DNA of 64,000 nucleotides, from the NCBI RefSeq assembly GCF_001514145.1, contig NZ_KQ948660.1:1-64000 (forward strand), in the 5' to 3' direction. The notes beneath the pieces are model-generated. The model ran no database searches. It had not been told where the DNA came from and worked only from the letters and a program-made list of their open reading frames with translations. The position numbers and the translations under genes were made by a program. Shown in pieces: positions 41,931-49,767 of this stretch (the stretch's first letter is position 1; each line of letters opens with the position of its first letter). The DNA comes from Streptomyces canus (GTDB lineage: Bacteria > Actinomycetota > Actinomycetes > Streptomycetales > Streptomycetaceae).

Positions 41931-43244
41931 ATGAACGATTGGCCCGAGGGATGGTCCGGCGACGACCGCGACCGGTACGGACGCGGCAGCGCGAGCGCAC
42001 AGCCCGAGAGCGCCCGCGTGATGCGGCAGGTCCGCCGCGATCAGGGGGCGCCCGGGCAGGGCGCGTACGGCCGTCAGGGCCCGTCCGCGCCGCCGTACGG
42101 CAACGGCGTGCCCCAGCAGCCGTCGTACGTCGACGGCCAGGGCCACGGCGGTGGCTATGACAGCGGCTACAACACCGGCCAGGTCTACGGCGCCCCCGGC
42201 GGGGGCGGTGGCTACGGCGGCCCCGGCGAGCCGGGCGGCGGCGGCCGTGGTCCGCGGCCCGCGCCGAACTGGCGCAAGCGGATCAAGTGGACCGCGATCG
42301 TCGTGATCACCGGGCTGATCGTGACGACCGTCGCCACCTACTTCTGGGCCGACTCCAAGCTCAACCGCGAGGTCGACCTGTCCAAGGTCATCGACCGGCC
42401 GGAGCAGGGCGACGGCACCAACTACCTGATCGTCGGCTCCGACAGCCGCGCCGGGCTCTCCTCGGAGCAGAAGAAGCAGCTGCACACCGGCTCCGCCGCG
42501 GGCAAGCGCACCGACTCGATGATGATCCTGCACACCGGCAGCAACGGCGACACGCTGATCTCGCTGCCGCGTGACTCGGACGTGGAGATCCCGACCTTCG
42601 TGGGCTCCGAGTCCGGCAAGACCTACAAGGGCACGGGCCGGCACGTGAAGCTGAACGCCGCCTACGCCGAGGACGGCCCCGAACTGCTGGTGCGCACGGT
42701 CGAGTTCAACACCGGCCTGAAGATCGACCACTACGTCGAGATCGGCTTCGCCGGCTTCGCGAACATCGTGGACGCGGTCGGCGGGGTCGAGATCGACATC
42801 CCGAAGGGCGGCATGAAGGACACCAAGTCCGGTGCCGACTTCACGGCCGGCAAGCAGACCCTGAACGGCGACCAGGCCCTCGCCTTCGTCCGCACCCGGT
42901 ACGCCCTCGCGGGCTCCGACCTGGACCGCACGAAGAACCAGCAGAAGTTCCTGAACGCGCTCGCCAACCAGGTCGCCACCCCGAGCACCATCCTGAACCC
43001 GTTCAAGCTCTACCCGACGATGGGCGCGGGCCTGGACTCGCTGATCGTCGACAAGGACATGGGCCTGTACGACCTGGCCAAGATGTTCTGGGCGATGAAG
43101 GGCGTCAACGGCGGTGACGGCACGTCCATGAACATGCCGATCTCCGGCTCCACGGGCGGCAACCTGCTGTGGGACAAGGCCAAGGTGAAGACCCTGGTCG
43201 ACGAGCTGAAGAACGACGAGAAGGTCACGGTCTCGGGCAACTGA
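41931..43244 (+). CDS. LCP family protein, no LytR_C domain
   Basis: A 437-residue LCP protein with a long Gly/Tyr/Gln/Pro-rich cytosolic N-terminus (about 1-110), membrane segment (about 118-140), and LCP domain: NYLIVGSDSRAGLSSEQ, TDSMMILHTGSNGDTLISLPRDSDVEIPTF, LNAAYAEDGPELLVRTVEFNTGLKIDHYVEIGF and ALAFVRTRYALAGSDLDRTKNQQKFL. It stops soon after, without a LytR_C domain. ATG 41931 has only a weak ribosome site (TGGG). It converges, 12 bases apart, with the methyltransferase gene. Confidence 0.94.
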   Translation: MNDWPEGWSGDDRDRYGRGSASAQPESARVMRQVRRDQGAPGQGAYGRQGPSAPPYGNGVPQQPSYVDGQGHGGGYDSGYNTGQVYGAPGGGGGYGGPGEPGGGGRGPRPAPNWRKRIKWTAIVVITGLIVTTVATYFWADSKLNREVDLSKVIDRPEQGDGTNYLIVGSDSRAGLSSEQKKQLHTGSAAGKRTDSMMILHTGSNGDTLISLPRDSDVEIPTFVGSESGKTYKGTGRHVKLNAAYAEDGPELLVRTVEFNTGLKIDHYVEIGFAGFANIVDAVGGVEIDIPKGGMKDTKSGADFTAGKQTLNGDQALAFVRTRYALAGSDLDRTKNQQKFLNALANQVATPSTILNPFKLYPTMGAGLDSLIVDKDMGLYDLAKMFWAMKGVNGGDGTSMNMPISGSTGGNLLWDKAKVKTLVDELKNDEKVTVSGN

Positions 43245-43256
43245 GGGCCAGGGTCC

Positions 43257-44162
43257 TCAAGCCCGCCGTCCCGAGCCGAGCAGCGCGATGTGCGGAAGGG
43301 CCAACTGCCCTTCCGCCACCGTGTGTTCGGCGCTCAGACGCTCGTACTCCCGCCGGATCCGTACGACGGTCCCCGGGTCCTGCGAGGTGACGATCAGTCC
43401 GATCGTGGCGACCCCGCCTGCGGCGGCGCTCCACCACTCCTCGACTCCGGCCCGGTGCTCCCACGTGAGTTCGGCCGCCTCCGCCTCGATGAATCCGGCC
43501 CCTGCGAGCAGTTCGGTGAGGCCGTCCGCCGTACGGGTCCAGTCCTGCACCGGATCCAGCCGCGGGAGGTAGGCCGGCGGTACGGCCCCGCCCGCCTCAC
43601 AGGCCCGGCCCAGCAGGTCCTGTCCCGCGCCGCGCCGTGCGCTCCACGTCGTGAGGGCGATCCGGCCGCCGGGGCGCAGAAGACGGTGGAGTTCGGCGAG
43701 GGCGGCGCGGGGGCGGCCGACGTGGTTGACGACGAAGTTGCCGACGACGGCATCGAACTCGCCGTCACCATAAGGAAGTTCGGGCAGTACACCGGTACGC
43801 GCGTCGAGCCCGCGGGCACGCGCCGCCGCCACCATCCCGGCGTCGGCGTCCACGGCCCTCACCCGGGCACCGCGCTCGCGCGCCGCCGCGGCCACCGTAC
43901 CGGTGCCGGTCCCGACGTCGAGGACCCGTGTCCCCTCGCCGACTCCGGCCGCGTCGAGCAGGGCCCCGACCGGGTGGGCGCACAGCCGCGCGAAACTCCC
44001 GGCGTAGGCCTCGGTCCGCCCTTGCCACATGTCGCGCTCGGCGGCGTCGAAGGCTTCGGTGGCGTCCGTCGCCGGGGGCAGCGGCGGCGGCTGGAAGAGC
44101 CGGTCCGCGGGCCGTCCCCGCTCATCCGTGTAGGGCGGCGTCGTGTTCTCGGGCGAGGTCAT
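43257..44162 (-). CDS. Class I SAM-dependent methyltransferase
   Basis: A 301-residue Rossmann-fold methyltransferase. Motif I is RVLDVGTGTGTVAAAARERGARVRAVD (key residues D, G, G, G), with AVDADAGMVAAARARG as the acidic motif II and LPYGDGEFDAVVGNFVVNHV as motif IV; LLRPGGRIALTTW follows. Substrate is unknown; UbiE/small-molecule type by resemblance. It is transcribed alone toward the LCP gene. Confidence 0.88.
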   Translation of the reverse strand: MTSPENTTPPYTDERGRPADRLFQPPPLPPATDATEAFDAAERDMWQGRTEAYAGSFARLCAHPVGALLDAAGVGEGTRVLDVGTGTGTVAAAARERGARVRAVDADAGMVAAARARGLDARTGVLPELPYGDGEFDAVVGNFVVNHVGRPRAALAELHRLLRPGGRIALTTWSARRGAGQDLLGRACEAGGAVPPAYLPRLDPVQDWTRTADGLTELLAGAGFIEAEAAELTWEHRAGVEEWWSAAAGGVATIGLIVTSQDPGTVVRIRREYERLSAEHTVAEGQLALPHIALLGSGRRA

Positions 44163-44233
44163 GCCCAGCAGTCTGCACCCCCGGTGATCAAGGACACCCC
44201 GGCGGGTGCCCTTGATCAGTCAGCCGGCAGGCG

Positions 44234-44596
44234 TCACATCGCCATCCCCGACATCGCTCGACAGGTCTGCACGCAGCGACGACACGCCTCCGCGCAGCGC
44301 ATCATCTGGGCATCGTCCGGCATGGACATACACGCCTCGGCGCACATCTCGCACGCCTTGGCGCACATCGCGCACATCTCCGCCGACAGGGGCGAGCGGC
44401 GCATCATCATGTCCGCGCACATGCGGGTCATCTCGGCGCAGTCGATGAGCGCGCGCATGATCTGCATCTGCGCCTGGCCGCCCATCTGCATGCAGGAGCT
44501 CATCGTCTCCTCGCAGACACTGTGGCACTCCATGCACGCCGCCACGCAGTCCTGCATCTCCTTGCTCATCGTGGACATGCTCTCGGCCTGGGTCAT
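44234..44596 (-). CDS. Four-helix-bundle copper-binding (Csp-like, DUF326) protein
   Basis: A 120-residue protein with 16 cysteines and many methionines, arranged along helices as CxxxC and CxxC pairs (DCVAACMECHSVC, MCAMCAKACEMCAEAC, RCAEACRRCVQTC). This is the pattern of copper-storage proteins, whose bundle interior binds many Cu(I) ions through Cys thiolates. There is no Tat or Sec signal, so it would be cytosolic, like Csp3. ATG 44596 follows a perfect AGGAGG. No copper regulator or exporter is adjacent; the extracytoplasmic copper module lies 3 kb away. Confidence 0.88.
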   Translation of the reverse strand: MTQAESMSTMSKEMQDCVAACMECHSVCEETMSSCMQMGGQAQMQIMRALIDCAEMTRMCADMMMRRSPLSAEMCAMCAKACEMCAEACMSMPDDAQMMRCAEACRRCVQTCRAMSGMAM

Positions 44597-44727
44597 GGCT
44601 CCTCCTGGGGGATGCGGGAACCCGGGGCGGGCCCCGTGCTCTTCCGTCCTACGCCCCTGTCTCGCGCGGCGCCATCGGGCGGACACGAACAATCCACCCC
44701 GAAATGCCCCAGCCGCGGTACGACAAA

Positions 44728-44752
44728 AGCCCCCGGAACGCATCCGGGGGCT
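44728..44752 (-). terminator. Intrinsic terminator of the acyl-CoA dehydrogenase gene
   Basis: A 10-bp stem, AGCCCCCGGA (44728-44737) with 44743-44752, with a TTT run after it on the minus strand (44725-44727). Confidence 0.8.
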
Positions 44753-44774
44753 CGGTCGTCGCCGGTCGGACCGG

Positions 44775-45947
44775 CTACGGCAGGTTGCGCGCCATGACGA
44801 TGCGCTGCACCTGATTCGTGCCTTCATATATCTGCGTGATCTTCGCGTCGCGCATCATGCGCTCCACCGGGTAGTCCCGGGTGTAGCCGTACCCGCCCAG
44901 CAGCTGGACCGCGTCCGTGGTGACCTCCATCGCCACGTCCGAGGCGAAGCACTTGGCGGCGGCGCCCTGGAAGGTGAGGTCCGCTTCTCGACCTCCGGCG
45001 GCGACGCGTTCCGACTTCGCCGCCGCCTGGTACGTCAGGGCGCGGGCGGCCTCGATCTTCATGGCCATGTCGGCGAGCATGAACTGGATGCCCTGGAAGT
45101 CGGCGATGGCCTTGCCGAACTGCTTGCGCTCCTGGACGTAGCCCTTGGCGTAGTCGAGGGCGCCCTGAGCGACGCCGAGGGCCTGGGCGGCGATGGTGAT
45201 GCGGGTGTGGTCCAGGGTCTTCATCGCGGTGGCGAAGCCGGTGCCCTCGTCGCCGATCATGCGGTCGGCGGGGATGCGGACGTTGTCGAGGTAGACCTCG
45301 CGGGTCGGGGAGCCCTTGATGCCGAGCTTCTTCTCCGGAGCGCCGAAGGAGACCCCCTCGTCGGACTTCTCGACGACGAACGCCGAGATGCCCTTGGAGC
45401 GCTTGGTCGGGTCCGTGACCGCCATGACCGTGTAGTACTCGGACTCGCCCGCGTTGGTGATCCAGCGCTTCACGCCGTTGAGGATCCAGTGGTCGCCGTC
45501 GCGGACGGCCTTGGTCTTCATGCCGGCCGCGTCGGAGCCGGCGTCCGGCTCGGAGAGGGCGTACGAGAACATCGCGTCGCCCTTGGCGAGCGGGCCGAGG
45601 TACTTCTTCTTCAGGTCCTCGGAGCCGGAGAGGATCACCGGGAGCGAGCCCAGCTTGTTCACGGCGGGGATGAGGGAGGAGGACACGCAGGCGCGCGCGA
45701 CCTCCTCGATCACGATCACCGTGGCCAGCGCGTCGGCGCCCGCGCCGCCGTACTCCTCGGGGACGTGCACGGCGTGCAGGTCGCCCGCGACCAGCGCGTT
45801 CAGCGCCTCGCGCGGGAAGCGGGCCTCTTCGTCGACGGCGGCGGCGTAGGGCGCGATCTTCGCCTCCGCCAGCGAGCGGATGGCGTCCCGGAGCATGTCG
45901 TGCTCCTCGGACGGGCGGTACAGGTCGAAGTCAGCCGATCCGGCCAA
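44775..45947 (-). CDS. Acyl-CoA dehydrogenase
   Basis: A 390-residue FAD flavoenzyme that introduces the alpha,beta double bond in acyl-CoA. Family motifs: FSYALSEPDAGSDAAGMKTKA (FAD/substrate), WILNGVKRWITNAGE, RKQFGKAIADFQGIQFMLADM, and QLLGGYGYTRDYPVERMMRDAKITQIYEGTNQVQR with the catalytic Glu in IYEGT (key residues Y, E, G, T). By position between the LCP block and purE/purK it matches mycobacterial fadE25. The TTG at 45947 is the start by homology to MAGSADFDLYRP; GGAG lies 12 bases before it. Confidence 0.93.
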   Translation of the reverse strand: MAGSADFDLYRPSEEHDMLRDAIRSLAEAKIAPYAAAVDEEARFPREALNALVAGDLHAVHVPEEYGGAGADALATVIVIEEVARACVSSSLIPAVNKLGSLPVILSGSEDLKKKYLGPLAKGDAMFSYALSEPDAGSDAAGMKTKAVRDGDHWILNGVKRWITNAGESEYYTVMAVTDPTKRSKGISAFVVEKSDEGVSFGAPEKKLGIKGSPTREVYLDNVRIPADRMIGDEGTGFATAMKTLDHTRITIAAQALGVAQGALDYAKGYVQERKQFGKAIADFQGIQFMLADMAMKIEAARALTYQAAAKSERVAAGGREADLTFQGAAAKCFASDVAMEVTTDAVQLLGGYGYTRDYPVERMMRDAKITQIYEGTNQVQRIVMARNLP

Positions 45948-46126
45948 GGTCTCTCACGCTCCAAGGACGCTGCAATGCCTGTGCTAATTACCGTTAAGTA
46001 ACTCAAATTTTAGGGCCCGGCCCACGGGAGTGATACGTGAGCTTGGCGACAGCGGGAAAAATGCCCGTCAGACCCTCCGACTATGCTCGGGCGCGCACTG
46101 GCCCGTCCCCCTTTTCTGGAGTCTCC

Positions 46127-47470
46127 ATGGCCCTCAAGATCACCGTGATCGGCACCGGCTACCTCGGCGCCACCCACGCCGCGGCCATGGCCGAGCTCGG
46201 TTTCGAGGTGCTGGGGCTCGATGTGGTGCCCGAGAAGATCGAGAAGCTGGAGCGGGGCGAGGCCCCGATGTACGAGCCCGGCCTCGACGAACTGCTGCGC
46301 AAGCATGTCGCCGGGATCGAGGGTTCCACCGGGCGCCTCCGCTTCACCATGGACTGGGCCGAGGTCGCCGCCTTCGGTGACGTCCACTTCGTCTGCGTGA
46401 CGACCCCGCAGAAGCACGGCGAGTACGCCTGCGACATGTCGTACGTCGACTCCGCGATCGCCTCCCTGGCCCCGCACCTGACCCGCCCGGCCCTCGTCGT
46501 CGGCAAGTCGACGGTGCCCGTCGGCTCCGCCGACCGGCTGGCCCGCTACCTGGCCGACCACTCCCCCGTCGGCGCGGACGCCGAGCTGGCCTGGAACCCC
46601 GAGTTCCTGCGTGAGGGCTTCGCGGTGGACGACACGCTGCACCCGGACCGGATCGTCGTCGGTGTGCGCAGCGAGCGCGCGGAGAAGCTGCTGCGCGAGG
46701 TGTACGCGACCCCGCTCGGCGAGGGCACGCCGTTCGTGGTGACCGACTTCCCGACCGCCGAGCTGGTGAAGACGTCCGCGAACTCCTTCCTGGCGACCAA
46801 GATCTCGTTCATCAACGCGATGGCGGAGGTGTGCGAGGCCGCGGACGGCGATGTGGCGAAGCTGGCGGAGGCCATCGGCTACGACGACCGGATCGGGAAG
46901 AAGTTCCTGCGGGCCGGGATCGGCTTCGGCGGCGGCTGTCTGCCGAAGGACATCCGGGCCTTCATGGCCCGTGCGGGTGAGCTCGGCGCCGACCAGGCGC
47001 TGACCTTCCTGCGCGAGATCGACTCGATCAACATGCGCCAGCGGGGCCAGATGGTGGAACTGGCCCGGCAGATACTGGGCGGCGGCCCGTTCCTGGGCAA
47101 GCGGGTCGCGGTGCTCGGCGCCACCTTCAAGCCCGACTCGGACGATGTCCGGGACTCGCCCGCGCTGAACGTCGCCGGGCAGATCCACCTCCAGGGCGGC
47201 CAGGTCACGGTCTACGACCCGAAGGGCATGGACAACGCCCGCCGCCTCTTCCCGACCCTCGGCTACGCCGACACCGCCGTGGACGCGGTCCGGGGCGCCG
47301 ACGTCGTACTCCACCTGACCGAGTGGCGGGAGTTCCGCGAACTGGACCCTGCGGCCCTCGGCGAGGTGGCGGCTGCAAAGGTCGTCCTGGACGGCCGCAA
47401 CGCGCTGGACCCGGTGCTGTGGCGGAAGGCCGGGTGGACCTACCGGGCGATGGGGCGGCCGACCGCCTGA
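46127..47470 (+). CDS. ugd: UDP-glucose/GDP-mannose dehydrogenase family, probable UDP-glucose 6-dehydrogenase
   Basis: A 447-residue NAD+-dependent four-electron sugar-nucleotide dehydrogenase. The N-terminal dinucleotide motif is ITVIGTGYLGATHAAAMAELG. The catalytic region GIGFGGGCLPKDIRAF carries the nucleophilic Cys, with the Lys of LVKTSANSFLATKISFINAMAE. The C-terminal Rossmann domain is KRVAVLGATFKPDSDDVRDSP. It makes UDP-glucuronate (or a related uronate) for acidic envelope polymers, in keeping with the LCP neighbours. ATG 46127 has TGGAG upstream; the frame is open back to 46037. Confidence 0.92.
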   Translation: MALKITVIGTGYLGATHAAAMAELGFEVLGLDVVPEKIEKLERGEAPMYEPGLDELLRKHVAGIEGSTGRLRFTMDWAEVAAFGDVHFVCVTTPQKHGEYACDMSYVDSAIASLAPHLTRPALVVGKSTVPVGSADRLARYLADHSPVGADAELAWNPEFLREGFAVDDTLHPDRIVVGVRSERAEKLLREVYATPLGEGTPFVVTDFPTAELVKTSANSFLATKISFINAMAEVCEAADGDVAKLAEAIGYDDRIGKKFLRAGIGFGGGCLPKDIRAFMARAGELGADQALTFLREIDSINMRQRGQMVELARQILGGGPFLGKRVAVLGATFKPDSDDVRDSPALNVAGQIHLQGGQVTVYDPKGMDNARRLFPTLGYADTAVDAVRGADVVLHLTEWREFRELDPAALGEVAAAKVVLDGRNALDPVLWRKAGWTYRAMGRPTA

Positions 47471-47492
47471 CCCCGGAGACAGCTCGTACAGG

Positions 47493-47518
47493 GCCCCGGC
47501 GCGTTCCAGCGCCGGGGC
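47493..47518 (+). terminator. Terminator after ugd
   Basis: A perfect 10-bp stem, GCCCCGGCGC (47493-47502) with 47509-47518, loop GTTCCA, then TCTGTCGT. Confidence 0.75.
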
Positions 47519-47755
47519 TCTGTCGTGCGCCGACCTGGCATATGCCCGCCCTCCCCGGAATCCTCAACACGAGTTCGATTTGCATTCGAGCACAGTGCGG
47601 AATCGACCGTTCTCACAGACCACACCCCCGTTATGGAGAGGTAGGCAACCATCGGTTAACCGGTGCGTAGTGATGCGGAATCCGCGCTCCACTCCACTGT
47701 TCGTCATCGGCCGCGTTCTTCGGTCGGATTGACCTGAGCATGTCAGGAGTGAGTC
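47519..47755. other. Intergenic region upstream of the copper module
   Basis: About 240 bases, AT-richer than its surroundings around 47560-47740, so probably the promoter region of the five-gene run at 47756-52063. No operator for a known copper regulator was recognised. Confidence 0.35.
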
Positions 47756-48409
47756 ATGCCCTTGTTCCGCAGGGCGACGGGTGTCCCGCGTGACCACCGC
47801 GACGAACTGGTCGCCGGGGCACTCGTCGGCACCGTGGTGATCGTGCTGGGCTACGCGTCGGGCATCGGCGCCCCCGCCTCCGGCGCGGCCGAGGCCGCTC
47901 CCCCGGTCACCCCGCCCGCGGCCGCGGCACCGGCGACGACCTCCCCGGGGGCCGGTCAAGCCCCGGTGGGCTCCGGGGAGTTGCCGTCGTACGGCGGAGC
48001 CGGCGGGGGCCTCGGATACGGCGGCGGATACGGCACCGGCGGCGGGGGCGTGGTGACCGGTCCCGTCCCCATCGGCTCCGGTGGCGGCCAGGGCGGCGGA
48101 CACGCCGGCCACGGGACCACGCCGGTCCCGGGCACCGGTTCCCCCACGCCCGCGCCCACCACCCCCACGCCCTCCCCCTCGGGCACGGACAGCTGCACGG
48201 ACGGCGAGGTCAAGCTCGTACAGCCGCTGCTCGTCGGGGTCACCGACTCCGTCCTCGGCCTCCTGGACGGCCCGGCGGCGACCCCCTCGCCCTCGCCGAC
48301 CGCCTCCCCCTGCGTCGGACTCGCCCCCGCTGCCGGCCTCCTCGGTGGCATCCTCACCCCCGCCTCCGCCCCCGCCTCCGCCTCCCCGCAGCCGGAGGCG
48401 ACCCCGTGA
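47756..48409 (+). CDS. Hypothetical membrane-anchored Gly/Pro-rich protein
   Basis: A 217-residue protein. A short basic N-terminus (MPLFRRATGVPRDHRDE) is followed by one membrane segment (about 19-37), then an extracytoplasmic low-complexity region: Ala/Pro, then Gly/Tyr/His (GGAGGGLGYGGGYGTGGGG, GGHAGHG), then Thr/Pro, and finally a short ordered part with two Cys (DSCTDGEVKLVQPLLVGVTDSVLGLL and SPCVGLAPAAG). The His and paired Cys could bind copper. Its stop overlaps the GTG of copCD by four bases. No family recognised. Confidence 0.7.
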   Translation: MPLFRRATGVPRDHRDELVAGALVGTVVIVLGYASGIGAPASGAAEAAPPVTPPAAAAPATTSPGAGQAPVGSGELPSYGGAGGGLGYGGGYGTGGGGVVTGPVPIGSGGGQGGGHAGHGTTPVPGTGSPTPAPTTPTPSPSGTDSCTDGEVKLVQPLLVGVTDSVLGLLDGPAATPSPSPTASPCVGLAPAAGLLGGILTPASAPASASPQPEATP

Positions 48410-49725
48410 GGACCCTGCGCCGGACCCTGCTCCTCCTCGCCGCCCTGCTCTGCGCCCTGTTCGGCGCGGTCCAGCCCGCCTTTGCCCACACCGGGTTGGT
48501 GAGCTCCTCCCCCAAGGACGGGGCCGACCTGGCGAAGGCCCCAGACCGGCTCACCCTCACCTTCGACGAGGCCGTCGACCTGGCCGACGTACGGGTGCTG
48601 ACGGTGGACGGCGACCGGCTGCCGGTGTCGCGTACCGCGAAGAAGAGTGTCGTGCGAGTCGCTCTCAACAGCCCGGCGGACGGGAGGTTCGCCGTCGTCT
48701 GGTCCGTCGTGGACGAGGAGGACGGGCACGCCTCCTCCGGCCGGATCGCCTTCACCGCCGGCACTGCCGCCACCAAGACCGACGGCGACGAGGCCCCGGC
48801 TGCCGCTCCCGCACCGTCCCCCTCGGTGCGCAAGGGCCTCGTCGCCGTCCGCTGGGCCGGATACCTCGCGCTGGCCCTGTTCGTCGGCGGGCTCGCGTTC
48901 GTCGCGCTGCTGTGGCCTGGCGGCACCCACGAACCGCGGGCCCGGGCGCTGCTGGGGCTGGCCTGGACGGGCGGGCTGCCGGCGACCGTGGCGGCCATCG
49001 GGCTCCAGGGGGCCTACACCTCCTTCGGCGGGCTGCGGGACGCGCTGCGCCCGGCGACCTACGCGGACATCCTGGCCACCGAACCCGGCATCGTGCTCGC
49101 CGCACGGGGACTGATGTGGGTGCTCGCGGCCGTGGTGCTCAGCGCCCTGCTCCAGGGCGGCGCTGCCACCTCCCGCTCGCCGGGCTGGCGGGTGGGCGCC
49201 CTCGCCGTGACCTTCGGGCTGCTGCGCACGACCGGGATGACGGGCCACAACTCCGAGGGCAGCGAGCCCACTTGGGGTGCCGTCGCCGACTTCGTGCACC
49301 TGCTCGGGGCCGCGCTGTGGATCGGCGGGCTCGCCATGCTCGCGCTGGCCGTACTGCCGCGCCGCCAAGCCGGGGAGCTGGCGCGGGTCGTGCCGGGCTA
49401 CTCGAAGCTCGCGGCCGTGAGCGTCACGGGCATCGTCGGCGCCGGGCTGGTGCTCGCCTGGCAGGTGGTGGGGTCGTACGGCGCGCTGCTGCACACCTCG
49501 TACGGGCATCTGCTGCTCGTCAAGACAGCCGTCCTCGGGGGCGTCCTGGTGGCCGCGTACGCGAGCCGTCAGTGGGTGCGCACCCGTCTCGATCTCGCCG
49601 TGCTGCTGCGCGGCGACGCCGCCACCGTGCGGCCCTTCGGTTACTCGGTCGCGGTCGAGACGGGGCTGGTCCTCGTCGTCCTCGCCGTGACGAGTCTGCT
49701 GGTCACGGCCGATCCTGGCCGCTGA
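48406..49725 (+). CDS. Copper resistance protein, CopC-CopD fusion
   Basis: A 439-residue protein. A signal peptide (about 1-27, ending QPAFA) leads to a CopC domain whose mature N-terminus is HTGLVSSSPKDGADL; the N-terminal His and the later DEEDGHASSGRIAF supply the Cu(II) site. After a Pro/Ala linker come about eight membrane segments of CopD (from VRWAGYLALALFVGGLAF to LVLVVLAVTSLLV), with conserved His in MTGHNSEG and FVHLLGAALWIGG. It binds copper outside and probably takes it across the membrane; this fused form (YcnJ-like) favours uptake. GTG 48406, coupled to the upstream gene. Confidence 0.93.
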   Translation: MRTLRRTLLLLAALLCALFGAVQPAFAHTGLVSSSPKDGADLAKAPDRLTLTFDEAVDLADVRVLTVDGDRLPVSRTAKKSVVRVALNSPADGRFAVVWSVVDEEDGHASSGRIAFTAGTAATKTDGDEAPAAAPAPSPSVRKGLVAVRWAGYLALALFVGGLAFVALLWPGGTHEPRARALLGLAWTGGLPATVAAIGLQGAYTSFGGLRDALRPATYADILATEPGIVLAARGLMWVLAAVVLSALLQGGAATSRSPGWRVGALAVTFGLLRTTGMTGHNSEGSEPTWGAVADFVHLLGAALWIGGLAMLALAVLPRRQAGELARVVPGYSKLAAVSVTGIVGAGLVLAWQVVGSYGALLHTSYGHLLLVKTAVLGGVLVAAYASRQWVRTRLDLAVLLRGDAATVRPFGYSVAVETGLVLVVLAVTSLLVTADPGR

Positions 49726-49766
49726 ACTCCATGGGAAACAACTCCCTGGGAAACAATAGGAGTTGA
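49725..49766 (+). promoter_or_regulatory. Tandem 15-bp repeat that can mask the cupredoxin ribosome site
   Basis: AACTCCATGGGAAAC (49725-49739) is followed by AACTCCCTGGGAAAC (49740-49754). AACTCC in each is the exact complement of GGAGTT (49759-49764), the ribosome site of the next gene. An 11-codon frame (ATG 49731, TGA 49764-49766) runs through the element and ends at the start of the gene. Confidence 0.5.
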
Positions 49767-49767
49767 A

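Noticed and set aside
47756..48409. Reading the Gly/Pro-rich protein as a shadow of another frame
   Set aside because: I considered this because of its composition. It was kept as a gene: it has an N-terminal membrane segment, its stop overlaps the copCD start by four bases, and no better frame exists there.
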